DNA of 64,000 bases from Archegozetes longisetosus. Its lineage: Eukaryota > Arthropoda > Arachnida > Sarcoptiformes > Trhypochthoniidae. This document shows positions 1 through 11,524 of this stretch, in pieces. The position numbers and the translations under genes were made by a program. The notes beneath the pieces were generated by a model. That model was not told where the DNA came from and did not search any database. It was given only the letters and a program-made list of their open reading frames with translations. The first letter of the stretch is position 1, and every line of letters begins with the position of its first letter. The DNA lies in contig JAEMBT020000001.1 of NCBI GenBank assembly GCA_018873245.2, positions 15,452,220 to 15,516,219 on the forward strand. The letters run 5' to 3'.

Positions 1-553
1 GAAAACTCTATGGAAAACTAGTAGAAAATTCCAAGTTGAACATCAAATTTATATAAGCTGACAGTCTTAAGTTAATTAATGACTTTTGACTTTTAGTCTA
101 CTATGAGTACTTACTAACAAGATAGATTTGGGAGGCGTAAGTCATCAAATTTTTCCAAAGTTTGCAATATTACATAATTTTTAGCGCTGAACACGAATAT
201 GACATTTATTTTTGATCAATTTTTATTTCCCATAGTTAAAGATGAAAAGTTCAAGTAAAATAAAACCCATAATTAGGTTTTAAACTGGTAATAAAAACTC
301 CACTTTTATTATGGCAATTAAAAAATATATTTTACTCAAATTTCGTCATTTTTTCACCATTTTTGAAAGTTTTAGTCTGATGGTAGCCTTTACTTTGGTC
401 ATTATTGTTATTTTCAATTAAAGTTTTGAACATGAGTGAATAGAACTAAACTGCTAACCAAGTTAAACACAAAAGAAATGATTTCAAATTTTATTTAATC
501 TGTTTTATAAGATATTATTTTAGACTAAAGTGTTCTGTTTGGGTCAGTTTTAA

Positions 554-957
554 CCCTAGAACAGTATTTCACTGTCAAAATGACCCAAAGGTCTATAAAA
601 AATGTTATAATTATTTAATGCAATTTCCAATGTTAATAAAACTGATAGTATTTTCAGATGAGTATATTTAGATCGTATTAAGCAATAAATTAATTATTTA
701 CAAATTTTATATTTAAATTGAATCATTTTTAAAGTTAGTTCTATTTGAGTTTAGGCCGTAAATTTGTATGTGAAATAGGTTCTCACTCAAACCTTAAACT
801 GATTACGTCAACGATGATGACACTAATAAAGTACAAAACACGCTAACTGTTATGCACCATAAACCTCACGATAACATACTTTTCCAAATCAATCGATGGG
901 TCAAAAAGACCCTATTTTACTGAAATCATCAGTGAAAATCGTTTTACTGTTTAAGGG
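554..957. mobile_element. piggyBac-type MITE, copy 1 (TTAA target duplication)
   Basis: A 404-bp element is flanked by TTAA at 550-553 and again at 958-961. The left end begins CCCTAGAACAGTA and the right end is the inverted match TACTGTTTAAGGG. Inside each end is a GGGTCA/TGACCC-type block. TTAA duplication with CCCT-type ends is characteristic of the piggyBac superfamily. There is no coding capacity, so it would have moved only with a transposase supplied elsewhere. Confidence 0.85.
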
Positions 958-961
958 TTAA

Positions 962-1853
962 GCAGCTTTGATTAAAGCCTAATAAAATGTCAATTTACAA
1001 ACAAAGAGCTATACTATAATTAATGCTATAATTTGCAAAATCGGTGCACTTGTAATGAAATTTAATAGAATTTTAATACTAATCCTTGAAATTTTAAAGA
1101 TTTTAAGCCTAAAATCTATAAAGCGTAGAAAATTCTCAATCTTTAGGCGATTATTATTTATTTAGGAAATAACAATTAAATTTGGTAATTTAGAGAAAAA
1201 ATGTTTTTATCATCTATTTATTGTCCAATTCATTCACAAAACCTTGGTTATCGTAGTTTGGTAGACTCATAACTTATGATAAAATAGCTGAACTCTGTGT
1301 CTTTACTCATTGTAAAACAACATACAAACATATTTAAAAATATTCAGAAAAGTGAGTGCAGTAGTAATGGCTCGTTTCTTTAATGAGCGAAGCACAAAGT
1401 TTGACTACACCAAATGTACCAACTATTCAGCAACTGGTTTACTGTGAATTGTATTAAAGCATTACATTTTATATGAAGATTAGGTATAGGCATCTAAAAC
1501 GCTAAAGTTTTACACAACACAATTTAAAAGAATAGCACAAATAATAATTTAAATCTATTATTTAATATCTGAATATTTTACGAAATTTATTCGCGTACAA
1601 GTACGAATATTAAAGCTTACAAATAAAGTACGTGAATAATTAGTCTAATGGCTGAAATATACAATTTATATTTGTATTTGGTTGGTATTCATAAAGTTAA
1701 TCCTCAAAAGTATGAATTTCTTGTTTACCACAGAAATTGAACTCCAATATTAAGCATTTATCTAAAGTCTTACCAATATTCCTAAATGAATAATGGCATT
1801 AAAAATATACACTAAGTTCAGCATAAAAATTGTACTGCATTAAGATAATATGA
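962..1853. other. Gene-free AT-rich stretch
   Basis: No credible coding frame, RNA gene or transposon end was seen here, apart from its position between the inverted-repeat arms described at 140-1950. Confidence 0.5.
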
Positions 1854-2347
1854 GTGAGAAATAAAAATTGAGCAAAAATAGATGTCATATTTGTGCTCAG
1901 CGCTAAAGATTATTTAAATATTACAAACTTTGAAAAAAATCGATGACATACCCTTCAAACTTTTCTTGTAAGAAATATAAACCCTAGAACTGTAAAATGA
2001 TTTAGTTAAAGGATTTCAGTAATTTAGGGCCCGTTGGATACATCTATTAATTTTGAAAACTATATTAAGCTAAGGGATAGGATGTATAGCAGTTATCATG
2101 TTTAGTGTGCTATTGGTATAGTCAACTGGGGCGTAATTTGTTTAAAGCCATTAATGAAAATTTATTCTTATATAGCTTTGATGCCTAAACTAATGTATGA
2201 TCAACTTTAAACATAATCATATTAAAATATAAATATTATAGATAATTAATTTATATTTTAATATGAGCCTTGGATACTCACTTGATAATACTATGAATAT
2301 ATTAAATTTTAATAATCACACAAAATAAATATGATTTGTATAATCAT

Positions 2348-2386
2348 TAGGGTCATTTTGACTCACGTTTAACTGTTCCAGGGTTA
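2348..2386 (-). mobile_element. Solo end of the piggyBac-type MITE
   Basis: Read on the minus strand this is a terminal piece beginning TTAACCCTGGAACAGTTAAA and continuing into the TGACCC block that marks the ends of the elements at 554-957 and 2651-3069. Only one end is present, so it is a truncated copy. Confidence 0.65.
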
Positions 2387-2387
2387 A

Positions 2388-3655
2388 AGAAAACTACTTT
2401 AAAATTGATAGGGAGTTGAAGTTATTAATAGTTTAGAACTAATCCGACTTTTCATATCTTTGTCAAACTTTTAGCCAAGTTTCAGCACATTTTGATATGA
2501 ATGAGAGTTTTCACTAATAATCTATTGTACAGTATGTTGATCATTAATATTTTCTTATTTATGTTTTATACTATTAAACTCTTCGCGATGAGGTTTATCA
2601 AAGACTTACCTTTATATTATTTTACTATTTATTAAGAGTTCAGAGATTGCCCCTAGATCAGTATTTCATGGGTCAAAATGACCTAAAGGTCTATAAAAAT
2701 TGTTATATTTATTTAACGCAATTTCTAATGTTAATAAAACTTATAGTATTTTCAAATGAGTATATTCAGATGAGTATATTCAGATCATATAAAGTAATAA
2801 ATTAATTATTTACAAATTATATATTTTAATTTATTCGTATTTAAAGTTAATTCTACTTGAGTCTAGGCCATAAATTTATATATGAAATTAGTTTTCACTC
2901 GAACTTTTAATGGATTACGTCAACAATGACAACACTGATAAAGTGCAAAACACGCTAACTGTTATACACCCTGACCCTTACGATAACATACTTTTCTAAA
3001 TCAATCGATGAGTCAAAAAGACCCTATTTTACTGAAATCATTAATCAAAATCGTTTTACTGTTTAAGGGTTAACAAACATCAAAACTTACGAATATATGC
3101 CTAGATATATTTAGATGTATACGTTTAGATGTTTCAGTCAAACGTAAGTCTAAAAATGAAACTTCGACTATAAGAGAGTAGATTACTCTTCTCTACTTTC
3201 AAACATGAAGAGGGCTCCCTTAATGATGATGAAGCCCAAACCAAAATTTGATTACCAGTATTAAGTTTTAGTCATTGAGCTTCATTGACCAATCGAATAT
3301 TTTCTGAATCTAAGCTTAACGTTTGTTACCAAAACATCAAAACATTGCATCAAAGCATATTCATATAAGTTTTGATTTCAGTTAATTTTCGAACTCTTAA
3401 CTAAAGTTAAAGTAATATAGAAATAAGTCTTTGATAAAACTTATCGCGAAAAGTTTAATAGTATAAAACATAAATAACAGAATATTAATGATTAACATAT
3501 TGTACAAAAGATTATTAGTGAAAACTTTCATTCATATGAAATTGTAATGATGACAAGCTAAAAGTTTGATAAAGATATAAAAAGTTGAATTAGTTCTAAA
3601 CTCTTGATAATCTCAACTCCTTTTTATTTTAAAAGTAGTTTTCAATATTTCTTAT
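2388..3655. repeat. ~260-bp inverted repeat flanking a MITE; third copy at 42.5 kb
   Basis: The segment around 2388-2640 matches the reverse complement of 3400-3655, including a shared ATTTATGTTTTATACTATTA stretch. The MITE at 2651-3069 lies between the arms. A further diverged copy occurs at about 42525-42810 in the same orientation as the right arm. This is a dispersed repeat family of unknown class; no coding content was recognised. Confidence 0.65.
2651..3069. mobile_element. piggyBac-type MITE, copy 2
   Basis: This is clearly related along its whole length to the MITE at 554-957. It starts CCCTAGATCAGTA and ends TTTACTGTTTAAGGG followed by TTAA at 3070-3073. The expected left TTAA has decayed to TTGC. 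A short internal tandem duplication (ATGAGTATATTCAG repeated near 2757-2790) distinguishes it from copy 1. Confidence 0.8.
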
Positions 3656-4265
3656 ACTCAAAATATTAAGCTTAAGGCTCAGATTCGAAAAGTATATTGA
3701 ATGACTAAAGCGTTTAATACAATATATGGATACTAGTGCTTTAATTAGCTCTCTGGTATAACTTGGTAGAGAAGACTCTCCCCTTGCATTCATAGCTTTA
3801 AATGCATACTCTTCTGAAGAGAATGCGGAAAGGTTTTTGTTATACAGGGAAGTTCACCTGCTTTCCAAGGGGATACCTGGTGCATGTTCATTTACTGGAC
3901 TCCACCCGATTTTTATAGGTAGCGCCATCAGTGGATAGCTAAGAGTATATTACCAATAAATACTGAGGTTACATACCACGGATGTTAATAGTTCACAAGT
4001 TATGGGGCTATGAATAGAGACTTTATAATAAGAGTCTATAGAAAAAATTGTATTTTTTCGATGGAGTTTTATAGCAACAAATGGCTAGATTCAATTTTAA
4101 CGTCAACTCTGGTAAAATTAGATTCAGTTAAGTAATGATGGATTAGATCTGGTTAGGCTTATTTGGTTTAGACTCATAAGTAGTCTAAATTATTTAGTTT
4201 TTTAGCTTTATTTATTAAATCGAGGACTTCCGTGCCATATGCGGTATATGTGTTAAGGGGACATA
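3656..4265. other. Intergenic; slightly less AT-rich patch near 3750-3950
   Basis: No coding frame or RNA gene was recognised. The patch at about 3750-3950 has a more balanced base composition than its surroundings and could be a fragment of a dispersed repeat, but nothing in it is diagnostic. Confidence 0.35.
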
Positions 4266-5922
4266 TGCGTTCAAAAAGCAAATGCACAAAAAAATCAAGA
4301 CTAGAGGTCTTCACAAATGATAAAACTTTGATAAAACTTTTTAACCAATAAAAAAGCACTTAACAAAAACAAAACATTATATACATTTCATTAAAAATTC
4401 CTAAAAATTTTGTGATATTAACTAACTGTGATTAAATTATAATTAAATTGTGATTAAACTGTTAAAATGTGTGATAACAAAAGTAAAAAGCGTGGAAAAG
4501 GCTTTTACATTACCTCTCAATTGAAAGAAGTTGTGATTAGAACATATAATCAGTTGATTGAAGTTGTGCCAAAATTGAAAATAAAGGACGTAATTAGTGT
4601 TATAACAGGTCTTACTGGAATCTCGCGGCGAAGCGTTTATAATATTATTAATAATGGTTGTGATTCACCGAAAAAGACTAAGGTATTTAAACCTAGATAT
4701 GACTTTAAAAATGGCGATCTTGACAAAATTGATGATATAATTAGTAATTTTAACAAAAACAAAGTCTTTCCATCCATAAACGACGTTTTCAAAAAGTCTA
4801 AGTCACAAAATGAAAACCCCCTTTCATTTAAGAACTGCGGGCGAACAACTTTTTTATAGACTATTTAAAAAAATGGGTTACAAATATCATCATTCGAAAC
4901 AAATTATTAGATCTGAATTGATTAATAAATGAGATAATAAGCACAAAAGAATTAATTATTTGATCGAAAAAAGGAGATTAGAAAAAGTATCCAAATTCAG
5001 TGTTCTATTATATCGATGAGACTTTTGTGGGCAAAAATTACGTGAAATATAAAATTTTAAGACCACTAAATAATTCGAAAAAAATAAGATTCAAAATTTC
5101 AGTTGGTAAAGGAACCCGATATTCCATTATTCATGCGGGTTCTGAGAATGATTTTGTCGAAGGAGTGGAGCAGATATTTATTAATAGTGAAATAAATGGT
5201 CAAAAATTCGAAAACTGGCTTCAAAAAAAATTATTGCCTTATTTGCCACCAAATTCAATCATAGTTTTAGACAATGCCAGCACTCATTCCAGGCAATACA
5301 ATAAGCCCCCTTTACAAAGTGCTAATAAAAATACAATCAAAAATTGGCTTATTTTAAATTATGTTAAATTTAATGATAATTTTAAAAAATGTGATCTTAT
5401 AAAGCTAGTCAAAGAAAACGTTTTTGCCAAAAAATTTATTGCCGATAAAATCATTCGTAAAGCTGGTCATATACCCCTTCGCTTGCCCCCCTATCATTGC
5501 TAGCTTAACCCTATCGAATTAGTTTGGGCTAAACTCAAAAAGATTATTTCGAGGCATAACTTTAACAACAACCCAATGGAATTCTATAAATTAATTTCAA
5601 ATGCTTTCAAACAAATTAAATCAAATTTTTGGCAAAAATGTATTCGACACGTAGTCAAAATTGAGTCGAACTTTTGGTTCAAAGATAAGATAATTAATAA
5701 TGATATTTTAAATGAACATAATTATTGTGTTAATTTTGTTCCTTAATTGAAATACTTTCATTAAGTTTCAAAATTTGTTGTATTATGTAAATATGTCTGA
5801 TTGTACTTTTTCGAATTTACTGCTTAATAAAATGAAGAATTTCTATTGGTTGTTAAAGTTAGTGCTTATATTTTGCTAAGATCTCTAGTTCTAATTTTTT
5901 GTGCATTTGCTTTTTGAACGAA
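4266..5922 (+). mobile_element. Tc1/mariner-superfamily element, complete ends, TA duplication
   Basis: A 1.66-kb element is bounded by ~46-bp inverted repeats. The left begins at 4266 and contains CGTTCAAAAAGCAAATGCAC; its reverse complement lies at 5901-5920. Both ends are flanked by TA (4264-4265 and 5923-5924), the target site used by this superfamily. The ends also share a block containing CTAGAG near 4301-4306. The transposase inside is broken, so the copy cannot move by itself. Confidence 0.88.
4467..5745 (+). pseudogene. Broken Tc1/mariner-type transposase with long D-E spacing
   Basis: An N-terminal helix-turn-helix region (ISRRSVYNIIN, about residues 53-63) is followed by a DDE catalytic core. 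The first acidic motif is YIDET near 5010, the second VLDNASTHS near 5265, and the third LNPIELVW just after 5501. The spacing from the second Asp to the Glu is about 81 residues, much longer than the 34 of classical mariners. Arthropod genomes carry a transposase group with a similar PPYHC-LNPIE signature. Lesions: a frameshift in a T run near 4850, a TGA near 4930, another frameshift before 5000, and a TAG at 5501-5503 between PPYHC and LNPIE. The frame ends at TAA 5743-5745. It lies centrally between matching inverted repeats. Confidence 0.85.
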
Positions 5923-6330
5923 TAATATTAACTTTTGCTATCGATTGATGTCAGGTTCCCAGACATAAAATCGAAAATATAACGAATGAAAATAGATCGA
6001 ATTAAAAATATTCAAAATAAAAGACTGAATATGACATATGATCGAGTGTGAGATAAGGTAGAATACAACATCATTTTTAATATTTATAGTATCACTTTGT
6101 TTAGCTACGCACACACGTTGCTACGTTTTAATGTTAGGTACAGTATAAGACAAATTAATTTTAAGGTCTTACACTCATCGACTGCCAGTACTCAACTAGT
6201 GCTGGCTCTTATATTATAAAACTGGTTGACTCGACAACTTTGAACTCGAGTCAACCCATTACTAGTTTTAGAGATGAACTCAGTCCATCTAAAATTTAAA
6301 GAAGCTAGTCTAAAATATATAGGCGTCTCG
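5923..6330. other. Gene-free AT-rich stretch
   Basis: Nothing recognisable was seen between the Tc1/mariner-type element and the next inverted-repeat element. Confidence 0.45.
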
Positions 6331-7050
6331 CCTAATTATGTACCACGCCAATATGGATATCAAATTAAAGCTTATGAAGCGTAGCATCAGAAGAAAAAAG
6401 AATTTTTCAAATATACGATGGCTGAGATATGAATTTTTAAACGTGTTTAATATCAAGAATTATTAATTATATTCAAAAAGCTCGTTAGCATTATCCAGAG
6501 AATACCAAGTGAAAATGAGCTTATTTAAAGTGACTAGAGGTGCCCCATTTAATCAGAATCTGCATCAGTGCTTTCAAGTACCAAACAGACATCCAGGCAT
6601 GCTACTGGTCCTGGAATCTCAGGTACGTGCTTGCCGTATCCAAGATACCAAAGAACCGTCATAACGTGTGCACAGCATCCGACGGTTCTAAGGCCATTAT
6701 TGCACTGACAACAGTACTCGACTATTGCCTCAACACCGGTTTTAGCTATATCTACTAAAACGTAATGAAGGCATAGCCATTATCTAAAGAAAGGATTTTT
6801 TCGGTGACTTTTACACATTTTTTTCAGAAGAGATCAAAATACTTTAGTGTCTTTCAATAAGGTTTTGCTTAATTATTCTTAAAACAAAGATGATAAATAT
6901 TGACTTTTTAGTTTTTAAACGTCAATCTTAAGAAACTCATATCTTCTCTCAGCCATCGTATTTTTGAAAAAATTTTCTTTTTTTATTCTACTCTTCACAA
7001 GCTTTAATTTGATACCGATATTGGCTTGGTGCACGATTAGGCCAAGTCTG
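6331..7050. mobile_element. Inverted-repeat element around a SWIM-like fragment
   Basis: Left arm ~6331-6445 and right arm ~6930-7050 are reverse complements, sharing for example ATATCAAATTAAAGCTTATG-like and ATACGATGGCTGAGA blocks. About 480 bp lie between them, including the zinc-finger-like fragment on the minus strand. The terminal structure fits a terminal-inverted-repeat DNA transposon. No target duplication could be fixed with confidence, so the superfamily is left open. Confidence 0.7.
6549..6755 (-). pseudogene. C-terminal fragment of a transposon protein with a SWIM-type zinc finger
   Basis: Minus-strand translation gives about 68 residues ending in a TAA at 6549-6551. They contain YCCQCNNGLRTVGCCAHV followed by WYLGYGKH. 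The C-x-C...C-x-H arrangement matches SWIM-like zinc fingers, and this C-x-C-x(n)-G-x-R-T-V-G-C-C-x-H signature is familiar from repeated, transposon-associated proteins of arthropods. No start codon or upstream domain is present, so this is the tail of a larger protein. Base composition is distinctly less AT-rich than the flanks, consistent with captured coding sequence. The enclosing inverted repeats suggest it was mobilised. The exact transposon family is not established. Confidence 0.6.
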
Positions 7051-7884
7051 ACTAACTCCTTTAAATTGATATTATACTCTTATTTACAATTTATTTGAAT
7101 ATGTGAAACTATATACAATAAAAGCTCAATATAACTAACATTCAAGGAGTAAAAGTTTTTTGTTGATTATATCATGCTGTATGTTGTATCGAAAGTCAGA
7201 GTATATCAACTTTTAGAGTTTATATTTGTAACAATGTCAATTCATTAAATAGAAGTAAAGATTTTAAAAATCCCGTTATTTTCATCTAAATACTTTTCTT
7301 GAAGACATTAATATCTGAAATTTCTGTTTTTATGAAATGGAACTTTTAGGGGACAATGTCTTTGAAGTTATTAGTTTAAAAGCGTTTAAAACCAAGATAT
7401 TATACCAGTTTAAATTTGAAAACTTGATATTAATACTATAATGTTAATGAGAACTCTATAAGAAATATATTTTATATCGAATGTGTGCACACTTCATTGT
7501 ATCTAAATAAGTTTACTCCATCGAAATGTCTTTTATATCGAGCTTCTACTGTATTTCATCAAAGATCGGAATATTTTTTCTTACACATGAAATTATATCA
7601 ATTTGATCAAGTATATCATGTTTTATTGTATTTAAAAAATTATAAACTAAATCAGTCGAACCGAAATGATTTATTCTAATAATTCATTTTTAACATTTAA
7701 TATAATATATTTGACCCTATTTTGCATTTATTATTATGTCGCATTCGATCTTATGTCGGAATACTTCTGATTATACCACTCGAAATGAGAAAAATATTAG
7801 AAAAGATATAATTATTATATATTAATTCATTGGTAGCAATTAAGCTTTATAACTTTTTCATCAATTTTTTTAATCGGATTTTTT
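7051..7884. other. Gene-free AT-rich stretch
   Basis: No coding frame with protein-like character was seen. Short open frames here (for example 7485-7679) have no recognisable domain. Confidence 0.45.
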
Positions 7885-8510
7885 TCAGTCAGATGGTCGA
7901 ATTGTTGAGAGTAGAAATGACCTACTGATCTTTAACATTAGTTTCTAGGGGGAGTCAGATGGTAAGATGGTCATTTTATACTATATTGAAAAAATTAAAT
8001 ATATAATATAATATAACTCAATAGGATACCATGTTTATGACCTATATATATATAATAAAATGCTGAAAAATAACCATCTGATTGTCTGGCCGTATGACAA
8101 TCTGACCCCCATAGAAACTAATGCTCGTCTAACCAAAAGAACAATAAAGCATTTTATATCTTGTGCTAACCAATAATAAAATTCTCATATAAGCTGTGTT
8201 ACCTTATCGAAACAAGTCTTATCAATTACTAAAACTTGTATTGACCTAATTGAAGAATCACTGTAGAATTACATGAAATTCTAAAGTAAACAGATAATAA
8301 TACATCATAAACAAGTGTTCTGATGATTCCGAAAAGAGATAACTGTTTCTACGATCATATTTTTCTCAAACTTCTTAAAATTTTCGATTGAATAGTTGTA
8401 TTACATAATAAAATGCTGAAAAATGATCAGCTGACCGTCTGACTATCTGACCCTTATAGAGACTAATATTCAAAGTAAGTGTCATTTCTGATGTCAATAT
8501 TTGACCATCT
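7885..8510. mobile_element. Non-coding inverted-repeat element with GTCAGATGGTC-type ends
   Basis: The left part (~7885-8000) contains CAGTCAGATGGTCGAATTGT and ATTAGTTTCTAGGGGGAGTC. The right part (~8395-8510) is the diverged reverse complement, ending in a TGACCATCTGAC block. An extra inverted copy of the inner half lies at ~8055-8125. There is no coding sequence. This looks like a MITE or foldback element that has undergone internal rearrangement. Confidence 0.65.
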
Positions 8511-9758
8511 GACCGAAAGAAATGACAATCTATGGACGAATCGAGACTGTAACTGCTAAGAAAAGTTAAATATTTATTTGAAAAGTTTTAATGTAAGTAA
8601 ATCTTTGTTTCGAAAATATGATAATGAACTAATAAAGATTTAGGAATTGCGAAAAGTTCTTCAAACTGTTGCCTGCGAATCGTTAATAATACTTGTGTAA
8701 ATAAATTCTAAAAAATGTTTCCTCAACTCAATATATGGAGGAAATATGTAAAATTATAAATTTTATACTAATTGGTTAAAAAACTAGTAAACCTAAAGTA
8801 GAATCTGAAAAAACAGTTCCTCAAAGACTTGTAATTATTGCTCAATTTTAGTTCGTTACTATTAGCTCTTATTAGTAGAATTGAGGAATGATTGCAATTT
8901 TTTAAAACCTGTCTACCTTTTGAAAAACTACGTCAGCATTCGAGGTATTTACTAGAGTTTTGAAATTTGGATTTAAAAGAAAGTAGTTTACTGATAAGAA
9001 TGAACCGATTTAATAGAAACAATTAGTCCAGCATTCGAAATAAAAGGATGATTTTTAAAATCTAAATTTATAAAAGAATAGTTTGTTAAAAAAAAAGGCC
9101 AATTATGGCTTAGATATTTTTGCTAATATTAGAAGAATAATCTGTCGCTCGCCACAAGTGGTTCTCTATAAATAGATTTCTAGTCGTTCAATTGATTTAA
9201 AGGGTTTTTGATATAAGCAATAATGCTATATTGTTAATATAAAATTAATGAACATTCAGAAATTATTTAAATTCATGGACAGTCAATATATAAAATATAC
9301 AGTTAGAACTACGAAATAATCCAAATTATATGTTTATAAAATTCATTTCAATGCTGTAAATATGTATATGGACACAATTGTTCTTTTTTACAAATTTGAT
9401 TTATTTAAAATAAAACATAAAAACTAAAATCAGTAAGATTTAAGACTCGTTATGTTGATCTGGAATTGGAAAGTCTGGTATTTGTTTCGATGAAAAATTT
9501 AAAATCATACTTATCAACCTGTTTTGACGAATGTAAAGAAATAATAAATCATAATTGCAATGACATTGAAATTCGTAACCTAACAATCCTAACCAATAAT
9601 ATACTAACAATGGTCACGAACCTTTCTGCATTCTCTGTAGAGAAGCACAGATTTTCAAATTAAAAAATATTCAATTGTTCATTGAGACTAAATGACGAGA
9701 CTTGATAATCAAATTTGATTTTTGGTTTGGGTTTCATAATAATTAATAATGTAAACTT
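8511..9758. other. Intergenic stretch without recognised genes
   Basis: No domain, RNA gene or transposon end was recognised. A 65-codon open frame at 9466-9663 starts with a non-ATG codon and has no family resemblance I can name. Confidence 0.4.
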
Positions 9759-10040
9759 TTAAAATTTCAAAGTAGAGAAGAGTCTACTTTTACGGTCAAA
9801 GCTTCAGATGCTTCTAATCTGATTTCGATGAGTATTTGAAATAAGTTCAGCTTTTTTTGGTGTGTTTTTAATTTTGATTCATTATTCTCAAAAGTAATTG
9901 GATGAATGAAAGTTATAACTGTCAGTAAAATTCAAATCACTAAAAGAAACTATCAAGTGTTTATCGAAGTTCGATTTTATTTAATTCAATCGTTACAAGA
10001 AAATAAGAGAGAAGTATATGTAAGCGAACAATTATTAAGA

Positions 10041-10336
10041 TCAAAGTAGTAATTTGATGGTTGATCCGCCACCACACGTCAGAGTTTTTGTATTTGGATC
10101 GTAGGTAAAGATTCCAGGATTGCATGTCATAGCTACTGATGGCTGTCCATTGTTGCAATTATATATAGTATGTCTGTCATTAGGATCGATGAACATTCCA
10201 TTGGGTTGAGGACATTGAAACGCCTCATTCAGAGCTGTAGTATTGAAAGGTTAATAAAATAATTCAAAGTAATATGCTTTCAATTAGTTTACTCACCAAA
10301 TAATGAAATGAGCAAAAGACAAATCAACGACTTCAT
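10041..10336 (-). CDS. Small secreted CBM14-like chitin-binding protein, copy A1
   Basis: Two exons on the minus strand: 10297-10336 (40 nt, ATG at 10334-10336) and 10041-10234, joined across a 62-bp GT-AG intron in phase 1. The product is 77 residues. It has a hydrophobic signal peptide (about residues 1-18, ending LNEA) and then one chitin-binding type-2 module from FQCPQPNG to LTC. The conserved aromatic positions (YNC, FTYDP) are present. Only four cysteines remain, in FQC, YNC, MTC and LTC; the residues normally forming the second and sixth cysteines are missing. The protein is identical to that of copy A2 at 15088-15383. A secreted role in cuticle, gut lining or chitin binding is inferred from the family. 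Confidence 0.9.
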
Positions 10337-10414
10337 TCTGATTCAATTTTTTAATAATATCAGACGTATCCGAGTTTTCAGTTAGAATTACTTCGATTGA
10401 ATCAAACTTCAGAT

Positions 10415-10422
10415 TTTATATA
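10415..10422 (-). promoter_or_regulatory. TATA box of CBM14 copy A1
   Basis: TATATAAA on the minus strand lies about 80 bp upstream of the ATG. The same element and spacing occur in the mirrored copy A2. Confidence 0.6.
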
Positions 10423-11332
10423 CTCCGAAATTGTGTTATCAATTGATTAAGTTCTGAAAGTAAATATGTATCATTCGAACAACAACTAAATTTGATGGAT
10501 TTCATAGCATTATCAATGTTGTAATCAAGTTTTCAATGAAATTCGTGTAACGATAGATTATTGCAATTATCTAAAATAATGCAATTCGATTTTCGAAAAT
10601 CATTTACATTCAGAGATGTTTGTGTAGATCCAAATGAATGTGATGTGAACCTGCATCTGTTCGAAATAGGAAAAAACAGTAGACCTGTATTGAAGTCTTT
10701 TGAAAAATATTATAGTTATCGTTTATATCCTATTTGATATCCTATTTAATTTCACGAATAATACTGTTGTCCTCAAACCGTTTAATAAATGTTCATCATT
10801 GATCCAATTTTGAAATTTGCGTCAGGTTAACGTTTGCCTTTTGCTTGCACCTTATTCGCAAATCATCAGTTAGTCAATAATTTCTGGACATCGTATGCAT
10901 TAAAATTAATGGATTACTAGTATAAGCCAAGAACTTATTGATTGACCTGATACAATCAAAAATCACTGTTCGTCTATTTAGATAACACAACTTGTGCATG
11001 AAAGATCTCGTGAGCAACCACATGATGTTCATAATTTATTTTATTTATAGCTAATTCTGTCCCTAAAAATTTTTATAAATTTTCTCAGACTTAGTTTCTG
11101 CAGAAATTATTAATGATCAAAATACAATACTCAGGATATATGATGAAAATGATCAAAAATCAAATGTTTCTCAAATTCGTAGCTGATTATAGTTTCCGTT
11201 TTATAAGTTTTGGGTTGCTTTCAGTCTCTTTTTAAAATCATAAAAAGTCTGAGCCTCATTTCGAGGTAAATCTAAAGTATTCATCAGTTTGATAACAGGT
11301 TCTAATGCTATGGTTTTACTTATTCTTAATTA

Positions 11333-11524
11333 CTAAATCAGTTTTATCGAATGCTTCACAATTGTCTGTCTTAGGCTTTTAAAGCAAATTCCAACTTTCT
11401 TGGAAATACCTGTAGGCATTTTATATGAAAATTCACCTCTCAATTGAGGATAGATATCGAGATTAATTCTAATATTTGCAACATTTCCGACTTCTTCAAC
11501 TAAATATTGTTTATTCTCAGCGAA
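11333..11524 (-). CDS. Terminal exon of an unrecognised gene (possibly a fragment)
   Basis: A strong splice acceptor (TTTGTTTTCCAG) precedes an open stretch from 11524 down to the stop at 11333-11335. It encodes about 63 residues beginning FAENKQYLVEEVGNVANI and ending SIKLI. The open frame extends further upstream, but the acceptor suggests the real exon starts at FAENK. I do not recognise the family. A badly decayed copy of the same exon occurs on the plus strand near 36370-36510, followed by the same flanking DNA, so the sequence was once part of a duplicated unit. No upstream exons were identified, and the copy here may itself be a remnant. Confidence 0.4.
   Translation of the reverse strand, partial: FAENKQYLVEEVGNVANIRINLDIYPQLRGEFSYKMPTGISKKVGICFKSLRQTIVKHSIKLI

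Larger units (their letters stand above)
140..1950. repeat. Inverted-repeat pair, ~95-bp arms, possible old transposon
   Basis: The segment near 140-232 reappears as its reverse complement near 1854-1950. Both arms contain a block ending in a variant of AGCGCTGAACACGAATATGA, followed by a T-rich stretch. The arms are about 1.6 kb apart and enclose a separate TTAA-flanked MITE at 554-957. No coding frame was recognised between them. This could be an old terminal-inverted-repeat element or an inverted duplication; no target duplication was identified. Confidence 0.5.
9759..10845. repeat. Left arm of a large inverted duplication (CBM14 palindrome)
   Basis: This ~1.08-kb arm is the near-identical reverse complement of about 14585-15663. 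Identity runs from the outer edge (a GTAGAGAAGAGTCTAC block) through the CBM14 gene and its promoter to the inner edge near the AAACGGTTTGA motif. The spacer between arms is about 3.7 kb. Differences are mostly single bases, so the duplication looks recent, or the arms are kept similar by gene conversion. Confidence 0.9.

Noticed and set aside
9961..10158. Minus-strand open frame of 65 codons
   Set aside because: It overlaps the second exon of CBM14 copy A1 in another frame and has no signal or domain.
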